A stretch of DNA of 64,000 nucleotides from assembly GCF_000196895.1 (NCBI RefSeq), contig NC_014297.1, forward strand, positions 1,660,295 through 1,724,294, read 5' to 3'. Positions 17,056 through 25,969 of this stretch are shown piece by piece. The position numbers were made by a program, and so were the translations under genes. Position 1 is the first letter of the stretch, and the number at the start of each line of letters is the position of its first letter. The notes beneath the pieces were generated by a model. That model saw only the letters and a program-made list of their open reading frames with translations, did not search any database and had not been told where the DNA came from. Origin of the DNA: Halalkalicoccus jeotgali B3. Lineage in GTDB: Archaea; Halobacteriota; Halobacteria; Halobacteriales; Halalkalicoccaceae.

Positions 17056-19110
17056 ATGGATCACTGTATCATCTGCGGCACCTCGGTCGATGGGGTCGTC
17101 TGCCGTTCACACCAGGAGGACGTCGCCTTCCGATTCACCGGTACCCGCCCGGACCAACTCACCCCCGGTCGGTTCTACCAAGGAACCGTCGACGGCTTTG
17201 CCGACTTCGGCGTTTTCGTCGACATCGGCGACTCCGTCACCGGCCTGTTGCACCGAAGCGAACTCGACCGGCGCCTCGAGAGCCTCGACTGGGACGAGGG
17301 CGACACCGTCTACGTCCAGGTCACGGGCGTTCAGGACAACGGCAACGTCGATCTCTCGTGGTCGATCCGCCAGTCCACCCGCGAGTTCCGCGGCGAGGTG
17401 ATCGACAGCCCCGACGGAGATACACTCCCCGAAAACGACGAACCGGTCGCTGACGAGGCCGAGCCCGAACCTGAAATCGAGACCGAGAGCGAGCCCGAAC
17501 CCGAACCTGAACCCACTGACGAGAGCGCCCCTCACGACGAGGAGCCCGAGGCCTCGACCAACGGCGGGAGCGCGAGCGTCGAGCCCAAAACGACCGCCGA
17601 GCCGATCGAATCGGGCCCGCCCGAACGCGTGACCGTCGAGACGCTCACCGAATCCGTCGGCGAACGCATCCGCATCGAAGGACGAGTCGTCGACGTCCGC
17701 CAGACCGGCGGGCCAACGATCTTCGAGGTGCGCGACGAGACCGGCATCGCCGAGTGTGCGGCGTTTAAGGAGGCCGGCGTCCGGGCCTACCCCGAGATCG
17801 AAGTCGGCGACTTGATCCGTCTCACCGGGGAAGTCGAGCGCCGTCGGGGCGACGTGCAGGTCGAAACCGAATCGCTCAAACCGCTCGCCGAGGCCGACGC
17901 CGAGGCGGTCGTCGAGCGGCTCGACGACGCGCTCGAATCGAAGGCCCACCCCGGCGAGGTCGAGCCACTCGTCGAAGACCCGGCCCTCGAAGAGCTCGGC
18001 GAGTCCATCGCCGACGCCGCCGGCGCGATCCGGCGGGCGATCATCGAATCCCGGCCCATCGTGCTGCGCCACACCGCGACCGCCGACGGCTACGTCGCCG
18101 GGGCGGCCATCGAACGCGCGGTCCTCCCGCTGGTCCGCGAGCAACACGACCGCGAGGACGCCCAGTACCACTACTTCGACCGCCAGCCCCTGGAAGGCGA
18201 GGACTACGACATGGCCGGGGCGACGAACGACGTCACCCGGATGCTCGACAACCGCGCGCGCCACGACGAGAAACTGCCGCTGGTGGTACTCGTCGACACC
18301 GGCAGCACCGCCGAATCGCGCGACGGCATCGAGCTGCTCGACGTCTACGACGTCGACCGACTCGTGATCGACGCCGATCCCGGCTTCGAGACGAGCGATC
18401 TGGTCGAGGGCGTCGTGCCCGACGAGGCGGGACTCACGACGACCGTGCTCGCCGCGACCGTCGCCTGCGGCGTCGGCGAGGTACGAGAGGAGATCGCTCA
18501 CCTGCCCGCCGTCAGCTACTGGGAGGAGGCCCCCGACCGATACGCCGACCTCGCACGCGACGCGGGCTACGACGCCGATACCGCCCGTGAACTCCGCGAG
18601 GCGGTCGCACTGGAGGCGTACTACCAGGCCTACGAGGACAAGCGCGAACTCGTCGCGGACCTGCTCTTTGCCGGCGACGAGGACGTCCGCAGCCTCGCTT
18701 CCCACGTCAGCGAACAGTTCCGCGCGAAACTCGACGACGAACTCGAGACGGTCCGCTCGCACGTCGAGACGCGCGAGGACGATGACGTTACGGTCGCGCT
18801 CCTCGATACGGACGCCTTCACCCATCGCTTCGACTTCCCACCGACGGCGCTGTTGCTCGACGCGCTGTTTCGCGACCTGCGCGAGGAACACGAGCGACTC
18901 GCCGTCGTCGGCCTCGACGAGGCCGACCTCCAGATCCGCACGACCGAATCCCTCGACGTCCGAGAACTCGGCGAGCGGGTCGCCGAACGCGTCCCCGAGG
19001 GTGGCGTGTTCACCTCCGGCGTCCGGCGCGGTCGCCTCTCCTATCTGATCGGCGAGCGCGAGGCGGTCCGCGAGGCGGCCATCGAGGAGGTCGCCACGCT
19101 CGCCGCGTAG
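17056..19110 (+). CDS. Zinc-finger/S1/OB/RecJ-like (DHH superfamily) protein
   Basis: The 684-aa protein has a short zinc finger (Cys4, Cys7, Cys16, His19), an S1 domain (about 37-104), an acidic Glu-Pro linker (about 130-190), an OB-fold (about 192-275) and a DHH-superfamily region from about 325. Motif I is HTATADGY (His339, Asp344) and motif II has Asp414. The expected DHH motif III reads DAD (439-441), so the diagnostic histidines are missing. It may be an inactive or altered RecJ-type nuclease, possibly Cdc45-like in replication, or an RNA/DNA-binding scaffold. Haloarchaea carry several RecJ paralogues. Confidence 0.85.
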   Translation: MDHCIICGTSVDGVVCRSHQEDVAFRFTGTRPDQLTPGRFYQGTVDGFADFGVFVDIGDSVTGLLHRSELDRRLESLDWDEGDTVYVQVTGVQDNGNVDLSWSIRQSTREFRGEVIDSPDGDTLPENDEPVADEAEPEPEIETESEPEPEPEPTDESAPHDEEPEASTNGGSASVEPKTTAEPIESGPPERVTVETLTESVGERIRIEGRVVDVRQTGGPTIFEVRDETGIAECAAFKEAGVRAYPEIEVGDLIRLTGEVERRRGDVQVETESLKPLAEADAEAVVERLDDALESKAHPGEVEPLVEDPALEELGESIADAAGAIRRAIIESRPIVLRHTATADGYVAGAAIERAVLPLVREQHDREDAQYHYFDRQPLEGEDYDMAGATNDVTRMLDNRARHDEKLPLVVLVDTGSTAESRDGIELLDVYDVDRLVIDADPGFETSDLVEGVVPDEAGLTTTVLAATVACGVGEVREEIAHLPAVSYWEEAPDRYADLARDAGYDADTARELREAVALEAYYQAYEDKRELVADLLFAGDEDVRSLASHVSEQFRAKLDDELETVRSHVETREDDDVTVALLDTDAFTHRFDFPPTALLLDALFRDLREEHERLAVVGLDEADLQIRTTESLDVRELGERVAERVPEGGVFTSGVRRGRLSYLIGEREAVREAAIEEVATLAA

Positions 19111-19155
19111 GCCGACATCCTTATTTCCCGGAGCCACAGACCACTCGATACTCGA

Positions 19156-20811
19156 ATGAGCACCGACGTCGAGCCAGCGGAATCCGAGGCCTTCGAGAAG
19201 GCCTGCGAGGAACTCGCCGAGCGCGTCCTCGCCGGCGAAATCGAGCGCGAAGACGTCGAATCCGCCAAACTCGAGGTCTGTTCGGAGTTCTCCTCGCCGA
19301 AGGTACCGACCAACGGTGACATCCTCGCGAAAGCACCCGACGACCGCCGCGAGCAAGCCGAGGCGGTGCTTCGCAGGAAGCCCGTGCGCACCGCCTCGGG
19401 GGTCTCGCCGGTGGCGATCATGACCTCGCCACATATGTGTCCCCACGGGAAGTGTCTCTACTGTCCCGGCGGCCCCGCTTCGGAGTTCGACAGCGCCCAG
19501 AGCTACACGGGCCACGAGCCCGCCGCGGCCCGCGGGGTCCAGAACGATTACGACCCCTACGGACAGGTCACGCTCCGGCTCGCCCAACTCAGGGAGATCG
19601 GTCACCCCGTCGATAAGGTCGAACTCATCCTGATGGGCGGGACGATGACCGCCCGGAGCCACGACTACCAGGAGCACTTCGTCAAGCGCGCACTGGAGGC
19701 GATGAACGACTTCGATCCGGAGAACCCGCCCGAGCCGACCGAAGGCGAGAGTTTCGCCCAGAGTCACGACGAGTACGACTTTTCGTATCTAGAGGACGTG
19801 ATCGCCGAGAACGAGACGAACGGCGTGCGAAACATCGGCACCACCTTCGAAACCAAGCCCGACTGGTGTGACCCCGAGCAGATCGACCGGATGTTGGATC
19901 TCGGGGGGACGAAAGTCGAGGTCGGCGTCCAGACCACCTACGAGCGCATCAACCGGGAGATGCACCGCGGGCACGGGGCACAAGCGAGCATCGACGCCAA
20001 CCGCCGGCTGCGCGACGCGGCGTTCAAGGTCGGCTTTCACATGATGCCCGGCCAGCCCGGCATGAGCCTCGATATGTGCCGGGAGGACTTCCAGCAGCTG
20101 TTCGAGGACGCGAACTGGCGACCCGACTACCTCAAGATCTACCCCAACCTCGTCGTCCGGGGGACCCGGACCTACGATATGTGGCGCCGCGAGGAGTTCG
20201 ACCCGTTGACCAACGAACAGGCCGCCGAACTGGTCGCGGAGATCAAGGCGATGCTCCCGAAATACGTCCGCCTTCAGCGCGTCCAGCGGGACATCCCCGC
20301 GGACTTCATCGACGCAGGCGTCTGGAAGTCGAACCTCCGGCAACTGGCCCGGAAACGGATGGCAGAACATGGCTGGACTTGTGACTGCATCCGGTGTCGG
20401 GAGGTCGGGATGAACGACGCCGAACCCCAAAACGTCGAACTCGATATCATGACCTACGAGGCGGTGGGGGGTATCGAGAAGTTCGTCAGTTTCGAGGACC
20501 CCGACAACGACCTGCTGGTCGGCTTCTGTCGCCTGCGATTCCCCGGCGAGACGGTGCGTCGGGAGCTCGAAAACGCCGCGTTGATCCGTGAGCTACACGT
20601 CTACGGCAACGAACTCGGCGTTGGCACGGCGAGCGACGCCGACTGGCAGCACAAGGGCTACGGCCGCCGACTGATGGCGACAGCCGAAGACCTCGCACGC
20701 GAGGCCGGCTTCGGGAAGCTAAGCGTCATCTCGGGAATCGGCGCCCGCGAGTACTACAAGAACAAACTCGGCTACCATCAGGACGGTCCGTACGTCTCGA
20801 AGCGCCTCTGA
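19156..20811 (+). CDS. elp3: tRNA uridine-34 modification radical SAM/acetyltransferase Elp3
   Basis: Elp3 adds the carboxymethyl group to wobble uridine 34 of tRNA using S-adenosylmethionine and acetyl-CoA. The 551-aa product has the radical SAM cluster motif Cys95-x4-Cys100-x2-Cys103 (CPHGKCLYC), a TIM-barrel region with LMGGTMTARSHDYQEHF and GVQTTYERINREMHRGH, and a C-terminal GNAT domain ending KGYGRRLMATAEDLAREAGF. Archaea lack other Elongator subunits, so it acts alone. The TATA-like TTATTT near 19123 supports the start. A hairpin follows the gene. Confidence 0.96.
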   Translation: MSTDVEPAESEAFEKACEELAERVLAGEIEREDVESAKLEVCSEFSSPKVPTNGDILAKAPDDRREQAEAVLRRKPVRTASGVSPVAIMTSPHMCPHGKCLYCPGGPASEFDSAQSYTGHEPAAARGVQNDYDPYGQVTLRLAQLREIGHPVDKVELILMGGTMTARSHDYQEHFVKRALEAMNDFDPENPPEPTEGESFAQSHDEYDFSYLEDVIAENETNGVRNIGTTFETKPDWCDPEQIDRMLDLGGTKVEVGVQTTYERINREMHRGHGAQASIDANRRLRDAAFKVGFHMMPGQPGMSLDMCREDFQQLFEDANWRPDYLKIYPNLVVRGTRTYDMWRREEFDPLTNEQAAELVAEIKAMLPKYVRLQRVQRDIPADFIDAGVWKSNLRQLARKRMAEHGWTCDCIRCREVGMNDAEPQNVELDIMTYEAVGGIEKFVSFEDPDNDLLVGFCRLRFPGETVRRELENAALIRELHVYGNELGVGTASDADWQHKGYGRRLMATAEDLAREAGFGKLSVISGIGAREYYKNKLGYHQDGPYVSKRL

Positions 20812-21118
20812 GTGGTCGCCTCGCACGCCGGAGGCGTGTGGTTTCGCTCGATAAACGCCTCAGAGACGCGTCGCGCGATTCGACGGGCCCCTCCTGGCAA
20901 ATGGCAAAGCCGACCGTAACTCCCGCAGAAAACCGGCCGGACATACGCTATTCGACATAATACTCCAAATATTTATCACAAACTACCAATCTAATTTAAT
21001 ATCTAGTCGGTCCTACTTGACTCACTGAACACTCACGCTGTGGGTACTCAGAGAGGGAAACGATGACCACCACGACGACGGAAACGACGTATCGCGGATC
21101 GAACGAAGGTGAGGACCG
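20812..21118. other. 307-bp gene-free region after elp3
   Basis: A CACGCC-GGA-GGCGTG hairpin (20824-20838) just after the elp3 stop may aid termination. From about 20953 to 21005 the sequence is strikingly AT-rich (AAATATTTATC, CTAATTTAATATC), which fits tandem promoters for the following DUF4013 operon. A 19-codon frame begins at 21063. Confidence 0.5.
20824..20838 (+). terminator. Possible terminator hairpin after elp3
   Basis: A 6-bp perfect stem CACGCC/GGCGTG with a 3-nt loop lies 13 nt after the elp3 stop. There is only a short TTT downstream, so termination is uncertain. Confidence 0.3.
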
Positions 21119-21122
21119 ATGA
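21063..21122 (+). CDS. Possible 19-aa Thr-rich leader peptide
   Basis: The frame encodes MTTTTTETTYRGSNEGEDR and its TGA overlaps the ATG of the DUF4013 gene (ATGA). The overlap and position in a 5' leader suggest translational coupling. It could equally be a chance frame; no family is known to me. Confidence 0.25.
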   Translation: MTTTTTETTYRGSNEGEDR

Positions 21123-21820
21123 TCGCGGAAGCGATCGGCTACTTACAGGAAGACGACGACGCCGCCACGACGGTGTTGCTGGGCGGGGTACTGACGCTGT
21201 TTGGCTTCCTGCTCGTGCCGCTGTTCGCGGTCGCGGGCTACCTCATTCGGGTACTGGACCGCACGGCTCGGGGCGACGACGAGCCGCCGGCCTTCGACGA
21301 GTGGGGAGCGCTGATCGTCGACGGTCTGAAGGCGAGCATCATCGCGTTCGTCTACGCGCTGGTCCCGACGGCCGTCCTGCTCGCGTTTCTCGTGAGCGGC
21401 GGTCTGCTCGGCGCGAGCGGCAGCGACGTGCTGGGCGCGATCGCCGGCATCGGGGTCCTGCTCGGTCTGCTCGTCTGGTTCGCGTTGACCCTGCTGGTCG
21501 CCTACGCGGTTCCCGCCGCGCTGGCGAACTTCGCCGAAACCCGACGCCTCGGCGCCGGCTTCGAATCCGCGACCATGCGGCGGGTGCTCGTCGATAAGAC
21601 CTACGCGACCGGCTGGCTGAGCGCCTTCGTGATCGTCGTCGCCGGCGGGGTCGTGACGAGTGTCCTGAGTATGGTTCCCGTCCTCGGGTTGGTCGCGGGT
21701 GCGTTCGTGGGGTTCTACACCGCCGTGGCGGCCTACTACGTCGTCGGGCACACCTGGGGCGAGATCCGGCATCCCCCCATGCGCCAACGCCCCGAGATCA
21801 GCGAGCAAGCCGGGATCTGA
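21119..21820 (+). CDS. DUF4013 membrane protein
   Basis: The 233-aa protein starts MIAEAIGYLQEDDDAATTVLLGG, the usual DUF4013 opening, with about five hydrophobic segments: LTLFGFLLVPLFAVAGYLI, ASIIAFVYALVPTAVLLAFL, GIGVLLGLLVWFALTLLVAY, AFVIVVAGGVVTSVLS and VLGLVAGAFVGFYTAVAAYY. Between the first two lies the cytoplasmic loop RTARGDDEPPAFDEWG, shared with the two paralogues near 25-26.6 kb. The function of the family is unknown. It may be coupled to the 19-codon frame upstream. Confidence 0.85.
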   Translation: MIAEAIGYLQEDDDAATTVLLGGVLTLFGFLLVPLFAVAGYLIRVLDRTARGDDEPPAFDEWGALIVDGLKASIIAFVYALVPTAVLLAFLVSGGLLGASGSDVLGAIAGIGVLLGLLVWFALTLLVAYAVPAALANFAETRRLGAGFESATMRRVLVDKTYATGWLSAFVIVVAGGVVTSVLSMVPVLGLVAGAFVGFYTAVAAYYVVGHTWGEIRHPPMRQRPEISEQAGI

Positions 21821-21825
21821 GCGCC

Positions 21826-21833
21826 TTTTTATA
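21826..21833 (+). promoter_or_regulatory. TATA box of amphi-Trp gene
   Basis: TTTTTATA lies about 26 nt before ATG 21855 and immediately after the DUF4013 stop, so this gene probably has its own leaderless transcript. Confidence 0.6.
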
Positions 21834-21854
21834 CGTACCCGTCGTATTTCAGTC

Positions 21855-22373
21855 ATGGGCGAGGAGACTCTCTTCGAATACGAAGCCGATCGGAGCCGGA
21901 GCGAAATCGCGGCCTATCTGCGGGCGTTGGCCGCCGAGATCGACGGTGACGGCCCCGTGGTGTTTCGCGACGGCGAGTACGCGGTGGCGGTAGGGCTCCC
22001 CGAACGGGCCGAACTGGACGTCGAAGTCGAGCGCGAGTACGAGGACGGGACCGACGAAAGCGAGTTCCAGATCGAACTCGAGATCGAGTTCGAGGAAGGG
22101 GATGAAGCGGGTGCCGAACGGATCGACGAGCCGGCCGAACCCGCCGTCGGGGTCCAGTTTTCGCCCGACGACGAGGAGCATCCGGAACCAAGCCAGGGTC
22201 GGTTCGAGGTCTACCGGGACCGTGCGGGCGAGTGGCGCTGGCGGCTCGTCCACCGCAACGGCAACATCATCGCCGACGGCGGCGAGGGCTATTCGAGCAA
22301 GCGAAACGCGATCAAGGGCCTGCGCAGCGTCCAGCACAACGCTCCCGGCGCGGGGGTCGAGGAGGTCGAGTGA
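21855..22373 (+). CDS. amphi-Trp/DUF1508 two-domain protein
   Basis: The 172-aa protein has an N-terminal amphi-Trp-type domain (about 1-75: ETLFEYEADRSRSEIAAYL then VVFRDGEYAVAVGLPERAEL) and a C-terminal DUF1508/UPF0339 domain (about 115-165) with GRFEVYRDRAGEWRWRLVH and NGNIIADGGEGYSSKRNAI. DUF1508 is the fold of the small haloarchaeal protein HVO_2922 and bacterial YegP. The linker is acidic. Both domains lack an established biochemical role. The start fits the TATA box spacing. Confidence 0.85.
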   Translation: MGEETLFEYEADRSRSEIAAYLRALAAEIDGDGPVVFRDGEYAVAVGLPERAELDVEVEREYEDGTDESEFQIELEIEFEEGDEAGAERIDEPAEPAVGVQFSPDDEEHPEPSQGRFEVYRDRAGEWRWRLVHRNGNIIADGGEGYSSKRNAIKGLRSVQHNAPGAGVEEVE

Positions 22374-22413
22374 CGCCGACGCGTTTTTGTCAGCGTGGTG
22401 AGTCACTGAAACC

Positions 22414-22890
22414 ATGAGCAGCGAGACGCCGGGCGATCGCCTACGTGAGAACGCCGTGTCGGTCGCGAGCATGCTGGTCGTCGGTGTTGGGCTCCTCTCG
22501 CTCTTTACCGGAATCGGCCCGTTCTGGCTCGTCTTCCTGCTTGGGTTCCTGGTTTTCGTTCCGCTGATCGCGTTGCTGTTCGGCAACGAACAGGAACGTG
22601 CGGAGTGGTGGGACGGCATGTGGGGAGATACCGACTGGGAGGACTGGGGCAAGTGGTGGGACGGGTCGACGGAGCGAAAGGACGACGCTCCGGGACCCGC
22701 CCGCCCCGAACCGCCTGCGGCCGGGTCGATGTCGAACCGCGACGCCCTCCAGACGCTACGCTATCGGTACGCACAGGGCGACCTCACCGACGAGCAGTTC
22801 GAGCGCAAACTCGAACGGCTGCTCGAAACCGACACCATCGAGAACGCCGAGGACAGACGACGAGCGCGCGAGCGCCTCTACGAACGATAG
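22414..22890 (+). CDS. SHOCT-domain membrane protein
   Basis: The 158-aa protein has two adjacent hydrophobic segments (SVASMLVVGVGLLSLFTGIG and FWLVFLLGFLVFVPLIALLF), a Trp-rich cytoplasmic stretch (EWWDGMWGDTDWEDWGKWW) and a C-terminal SHOCT domain, LRYRYAQGDLTDEQFERKLERLLETD (split here as YAQGDLTDEQFERK core). SHOCT domains are short oligomerisation modules on many haloarchaeal membrane proteins. It sits 39 nt before rqcH. Function is unknown. Confidence 0.82.
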   Translation: MSSETPGDRLRENAVSVASMLVVGVGLLSLFTGIGPFWLVFLLGFLVFVPLIALLFGNEQERAEWWDGMWGDTDWEDWGKWWDGSTERKDDAPGPARPEPPAAGSMSNRDALQTLRYRYAQGDLTDEQFERKLERLLETDTIENAEDRRRARERLYER

Positions 22891-22929
22891 AACGACAACG
22901 CCTTTTTTCCGGGGCCTGCGAGTATCGGC

Positions 22930-25014
22930 ATGGATCAGAAACGGGAGCTGACCAGCATCGATCTCGCGGCGCTGGTCGGCGAACTGAACGAGTACGCGGG
23001 TGCGAAGGTCGATAAGGCCTACCTCTACGGCGAGGACTTCCTTCGCCTGAAGCTGCGCGATTTCGACCGGGGACGAGTCGAGTTGCTGATCGAGGTCGGC
23101 GACGTCAAACGCGCCCACGTCGCCGCGCCCGAGCACGTCCCGGACGCGCCGGGTCGCCCGCCCGATTTCGCGAAGATGCTTCGCAACCGGCTGTCGGGCG
23201 CGGACTTCACCGGGGTCTCCCAGTACGAGTTCGACCGCATTCTCAGCTTCGAGTTCGAACGCGAGGACGGGAATACGACGATCATCGCCGAACTGTTCGG
23301 CGAGGGCAACGTCGCGGTCTGTGACGAAACGCGCCACGTCATCGATTCGCTCGAGACAGTGCGCCTGAAATCGAGGACCGTCGCGCCCGGCGCACGCTAT
23401 CAGTTCCCCGACTCGCGGGTCAATCCGCTGGAGGCGACCGAAGAGCAGTTCACGGCGCTCATGCGCGAGTCCGATACCGATCTCGTGCGGACGCTCGCGA
23501 CCCAGCTCAACCTCGGCGGGCTGTACGCAGAGGAGGTCTGCTCGCGCGCGGGCGTCGAAAAGACCGTCGCGATCGACGAGGCCGACGACGACCAGCTCGA
23601 ACGCCTGTACGGCGCCCTCTCGCGGCTGGCCGCACAAGTCACCGAGAAGCGCTTCGACCCACGGATCTACCGCGACGACGGCCAGATCGTCGACGTGACT
23701 CCCATCGCGCTAGACGAGCACGCCGCCCTCGAGGGCGATTCCTACGACCGGTTCAACGAGGCGCTCGACGACTACTTCTTCGAACTCGACACGAGCGAGG
23801 ACGAGGAGACCGATACGAGTCCGGAGTTCGACGAGGAGATCGAACGAAAGAAGCGGATCATCGACCAGCAGGAAGGTGCCATCGAGGGGTTCGAACAGGA
23901 GGCCACGGAGGAACGCGAGCGCGCCGAACTCGTCTACGCCAACTACGACACCGTCGACGAGGTGCTGACGACGGTTCGCGGTGCCCTCGAGGAGGGACGG
24001 GGCTGGGAGGAGATCGAGGCGACCTTCGAGCAGGGTGCCGAGCAGGGGATCGACGCCGCCGAGCGCGTCACGGGGTTCGACCCCGAAAACGGGATGGTGT
24101 CGGTCGATCTGGGTGAGGCGACCGTCTCGCTCGAGGTCCGTTCGGGCGTCGAGAAGAACGCGGACCGCATCTACACCGAGGCCAAACGGATCGAGGAGAA
24201 GAAGGCGGGCGCCGAGGAGGCCATCGCCGACACCCGCGAGGAACTCGACGCCCTCCGGGAGCGAAAACGCCAGTGGGAAACGCGCGACGAAACACAGGAC
24301 GACGGGGGCGAACCCGAGGAGATCGACTGGCTTTCGCGGGCATCGATCCCCGTCAGGAAGAGCGAGGAGTGGTACGAGGACTTCCGTTGGTTCCACACCA
24401 GCGACGGTTACCTCGTCATCGGCGGGCGGAACGCCGACGAGAACGAGGACCTCGTCAAGAAGTACCTCGACCGGGGCGATCGCTTCTTCCACACGCAGGC
24501 CCACGGCGGCCCGGTCACGGTCCTGAAAGCGACCGGTCCGAGCGAGCCCGCAAAGGACGTCGAATTCCCCGAATCGTCGATCCAGGAGGCCGCCCAGTTC
24601 GCGGTGTCGTACTCGTCGGTCTGGAAGGAAGGTCGCTTCGCCGACGACGCCTACTCCGTCAGCCCGGATCAGGTCTCGAAGACGCCCGAGAGCGGCGAGT
24701 ACATCGAGAAAGGCGGGTTCGTGATCCGCGGCGACCGGACCTACCACCGCGACACTGAGGTGGGCGTCGCCGTCGGGATCACCTGCGAGCCGAACACACG
24801 GGTGATCGGCGGGCCGCCCGCCGCGATCGTCCCGCGCGCGGAGACGGCCATCGAGGTCGAACCCGGTCGCTACGCCCAGAACGACATGGCGAAGATGCTC
24901 TACCGGGAGTTCCGCGATCGATTTACCGACACCGCGTTCGTCCGCAAGGTCGCGAGTCCCGACCTGATCCAGGAGTTCCTGCCCGCGGGCGGCAGCCGGA
25001 TGCTCGAGGAGTGA
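22930..25014 (+). CDS. rqcH: RqcH (NFACT family) ribosome-associated quality-control factor
   Basis: RqcH/NEMF binds the 50S subunit with stalled peptidyl-tRNA and adds C-terminal tails that mark the chain for degradation. The 694-aa product has NFACT-N (about 1-280) including the conserved Asp102-Arg103 in FDRILSFEF, a long charged coiled coil with a middle globular part (about 300-450), and NFACT-R (about 475-590) with WYEDFRWFHTSDGYLVIGGR and GDRFFHTQAHGG. The start is ATG 22930, with a TTTTTT-containing promoter element about 25 nt upstream. pelA, another stalled-ribosome factor, lies two genes downstream. Confidence 0.94.
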   Translation: MDQKRELTSIDLAALVGELNEYAGAKVDKAYLYGEDFLRLKLRDFDRGRVELLIEVGDVKRAHVAAPEHVPDAPGRPPDFAKMLRNRLSGADFTGVSQYEFDRILSFEFEREDGNTTIIAELFGEGNVAVCDETRHVIDSLETVRLKSRTVAPGARYQFPDSRVNPLEATEEQFTALMRESDTDLVRTLATQLNLGGLYAEEVCSRAGVEKTVAIDEADDDQLERLYGALSRLAAQVTEKRFDPRIYRDDGQIVDVTPIALDEHAALEGDSYDRFNEALDDYFFELDTSEDEETDTSPEFDEEIERKKRIIDQQEGAIEGFEQEATEERERAELVYANYDTVDEVLTTVRGALEEGRGWEEIEATFEQGAEQGIDAAERVTGFDPENGMVSVDLGEATVSLEVRSGVEKNADRIYTEAKRIEEKKAGAEEAIADTREELDALRERKRQWETRDETQDDGGEPEEIDWLSRASIPVRKSEEWYEDFRWFHTSDGYLVIGGRNADENEDLVKKYLDRGDRFFHTQAHGGPVTVLKATGPSEPAKDVEFPESSIQEAAQFAVSYSSVWKEGRFADDAYSVSPDQVSKTPESGEYIEKGGFVIRGDRTYHRDTEVGVAVGITCEPNTRVIGGPPAAIVPRAETAIEVEPGRYAQNDMAKMLYREFRDRFTDTAFVRKVASPDLIQEFLPAGGSRMLEE

Positions 25015-25051
25015 CCGTGATTTACACCCACCCGGCGAGAACGACGGGACG

Positions 25052-25969
25052 ATGCTAGGCGACGCGATCGAGTATCCCGCCCGCGGCGAGGACGCGCTCA
25101 CGACGGTGCTGGTCGGCGGGTTGTTGCCGGTGCTTTCGGCGATGGTCGGGTTCGTGGGTCTCGCGCTGTCGGTCGTTCTGATCGGGCTCGCGATACTCCC
25201 GTTCGCGGCGCTCCCGCTTCTCGCGCTGTGTGGCTACTACGTCGCCGTCCTCCGGCGGGTCGCCGCGGGCGATCCTGACCCGCCGCAGTTTCGAAACTGG
25301 GGGCGGCTGATCGTCGATGGCCTGCGCTTTCTCGCCGTCAGCATCGCCTACGCGATACCCTTCGCGCTCCTGTTGGGGCTCTTTTTCGCCGTGCTGGCCG
25401 CGAGCGAGGCCGCAGTGGGCAGTTCGGCGGCCGAGACGGTTGCCGCCATCGGTGCCGTGCTGACGGCGCTGCTCGCGGTCGGCTCGCTGGTGGCGTACGC
25501 CTACCTCCAGCCCCTCGCGCTCGCGAACCTCGCGCGCGAGGGACGACTGGGGGCGGCGTTCGACCTCGGGACGATCCGGAAGGCGGGCCTCTCGCGGGCT
25601 TACGCCACCGCGTGGGCGCTCGGGGCGCTGGTCTGGGCGGTCGGGGCCGCACTCGAAGGGGCGCTGTGGGTCGTGACGATCGGGCTGTTCGTCGGCTTCT
25701 ACGCCGACGTGGCCCGGTACTACCTCTACGGACGCGGACTCGGGCGGGCGCTCTCGGGGCCGCCCGCCCGGGAACCACCACGCGCCGAAGACCGCGAATT
25801 GCCGCCCCCGGTCGTGCCCGCGAGCGAGCGGGCGGCCTGCCCGGTCGACCCCGAGACGATACCCAGAATCGAGGACCCCGCGACCTTCGAGACTCGGACC
25901 GGCGGTCGCGATCGACGGCGGGGCTGGCCCGACTGGGAGTCCGAATCCGACCCCGACGAGCGCCCATGA
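25052..25969 (+). CDS. DUF4013 membrane protein between rqcH and pelA
   Basis: The 305-aa protein starts MLGDAIEYPARGEDALTTVL, the DUF4013 opening, and has about six hydrophobic segments. The conserved loop is RRVAAGDPDPPQFRNWGRLI. The last 75 residues are a polar, Pro/Arg-rich cytoplasmic tail with REPPRAEDRELPPP and DPETIPRIEDPATFETR. Its stop overlaps the start of the next DUF4013 gene as ATGA, so both are coupled. The function of DUF4013 is unknown; its place here raises a possible membrane role in ribosome rescue. Confidence 0.85.
   Translation: MLGDAIEYPARGEDALTTVLVGGLLPVLSAMVGFVGLALSVVLIGLAILPFAALPLLALCGYYVAVLRRVAAGDPDPPQFRNWGRLIVDGLRFLAVSIAYAIPFALLLGLFFAVLAASEAAVGSSAAETVAAIGAVLTALLAVGSLVAYAYLQPLALANLAREGRLGAAFDLGTIRKAGLSRAYATAWALGALVWAVGAALEGALWVVTIGLFVGFYADVARYYLYGRGLGRALSGPPAREPPRAEDRELPPPVVPASERAACPVDPETIPRIEDPATFETRTGGRDRRRGWPDWESESDPDERP

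Noticed and set aside
17107-19767. 886-codon minus-strand frame opposite the RecJ-like and elp3 genes
   Set aside because: It is antisense to two genes with clear motifs, and its translation shows a low-complexity composition typical of haloarchaeal shadow frames.
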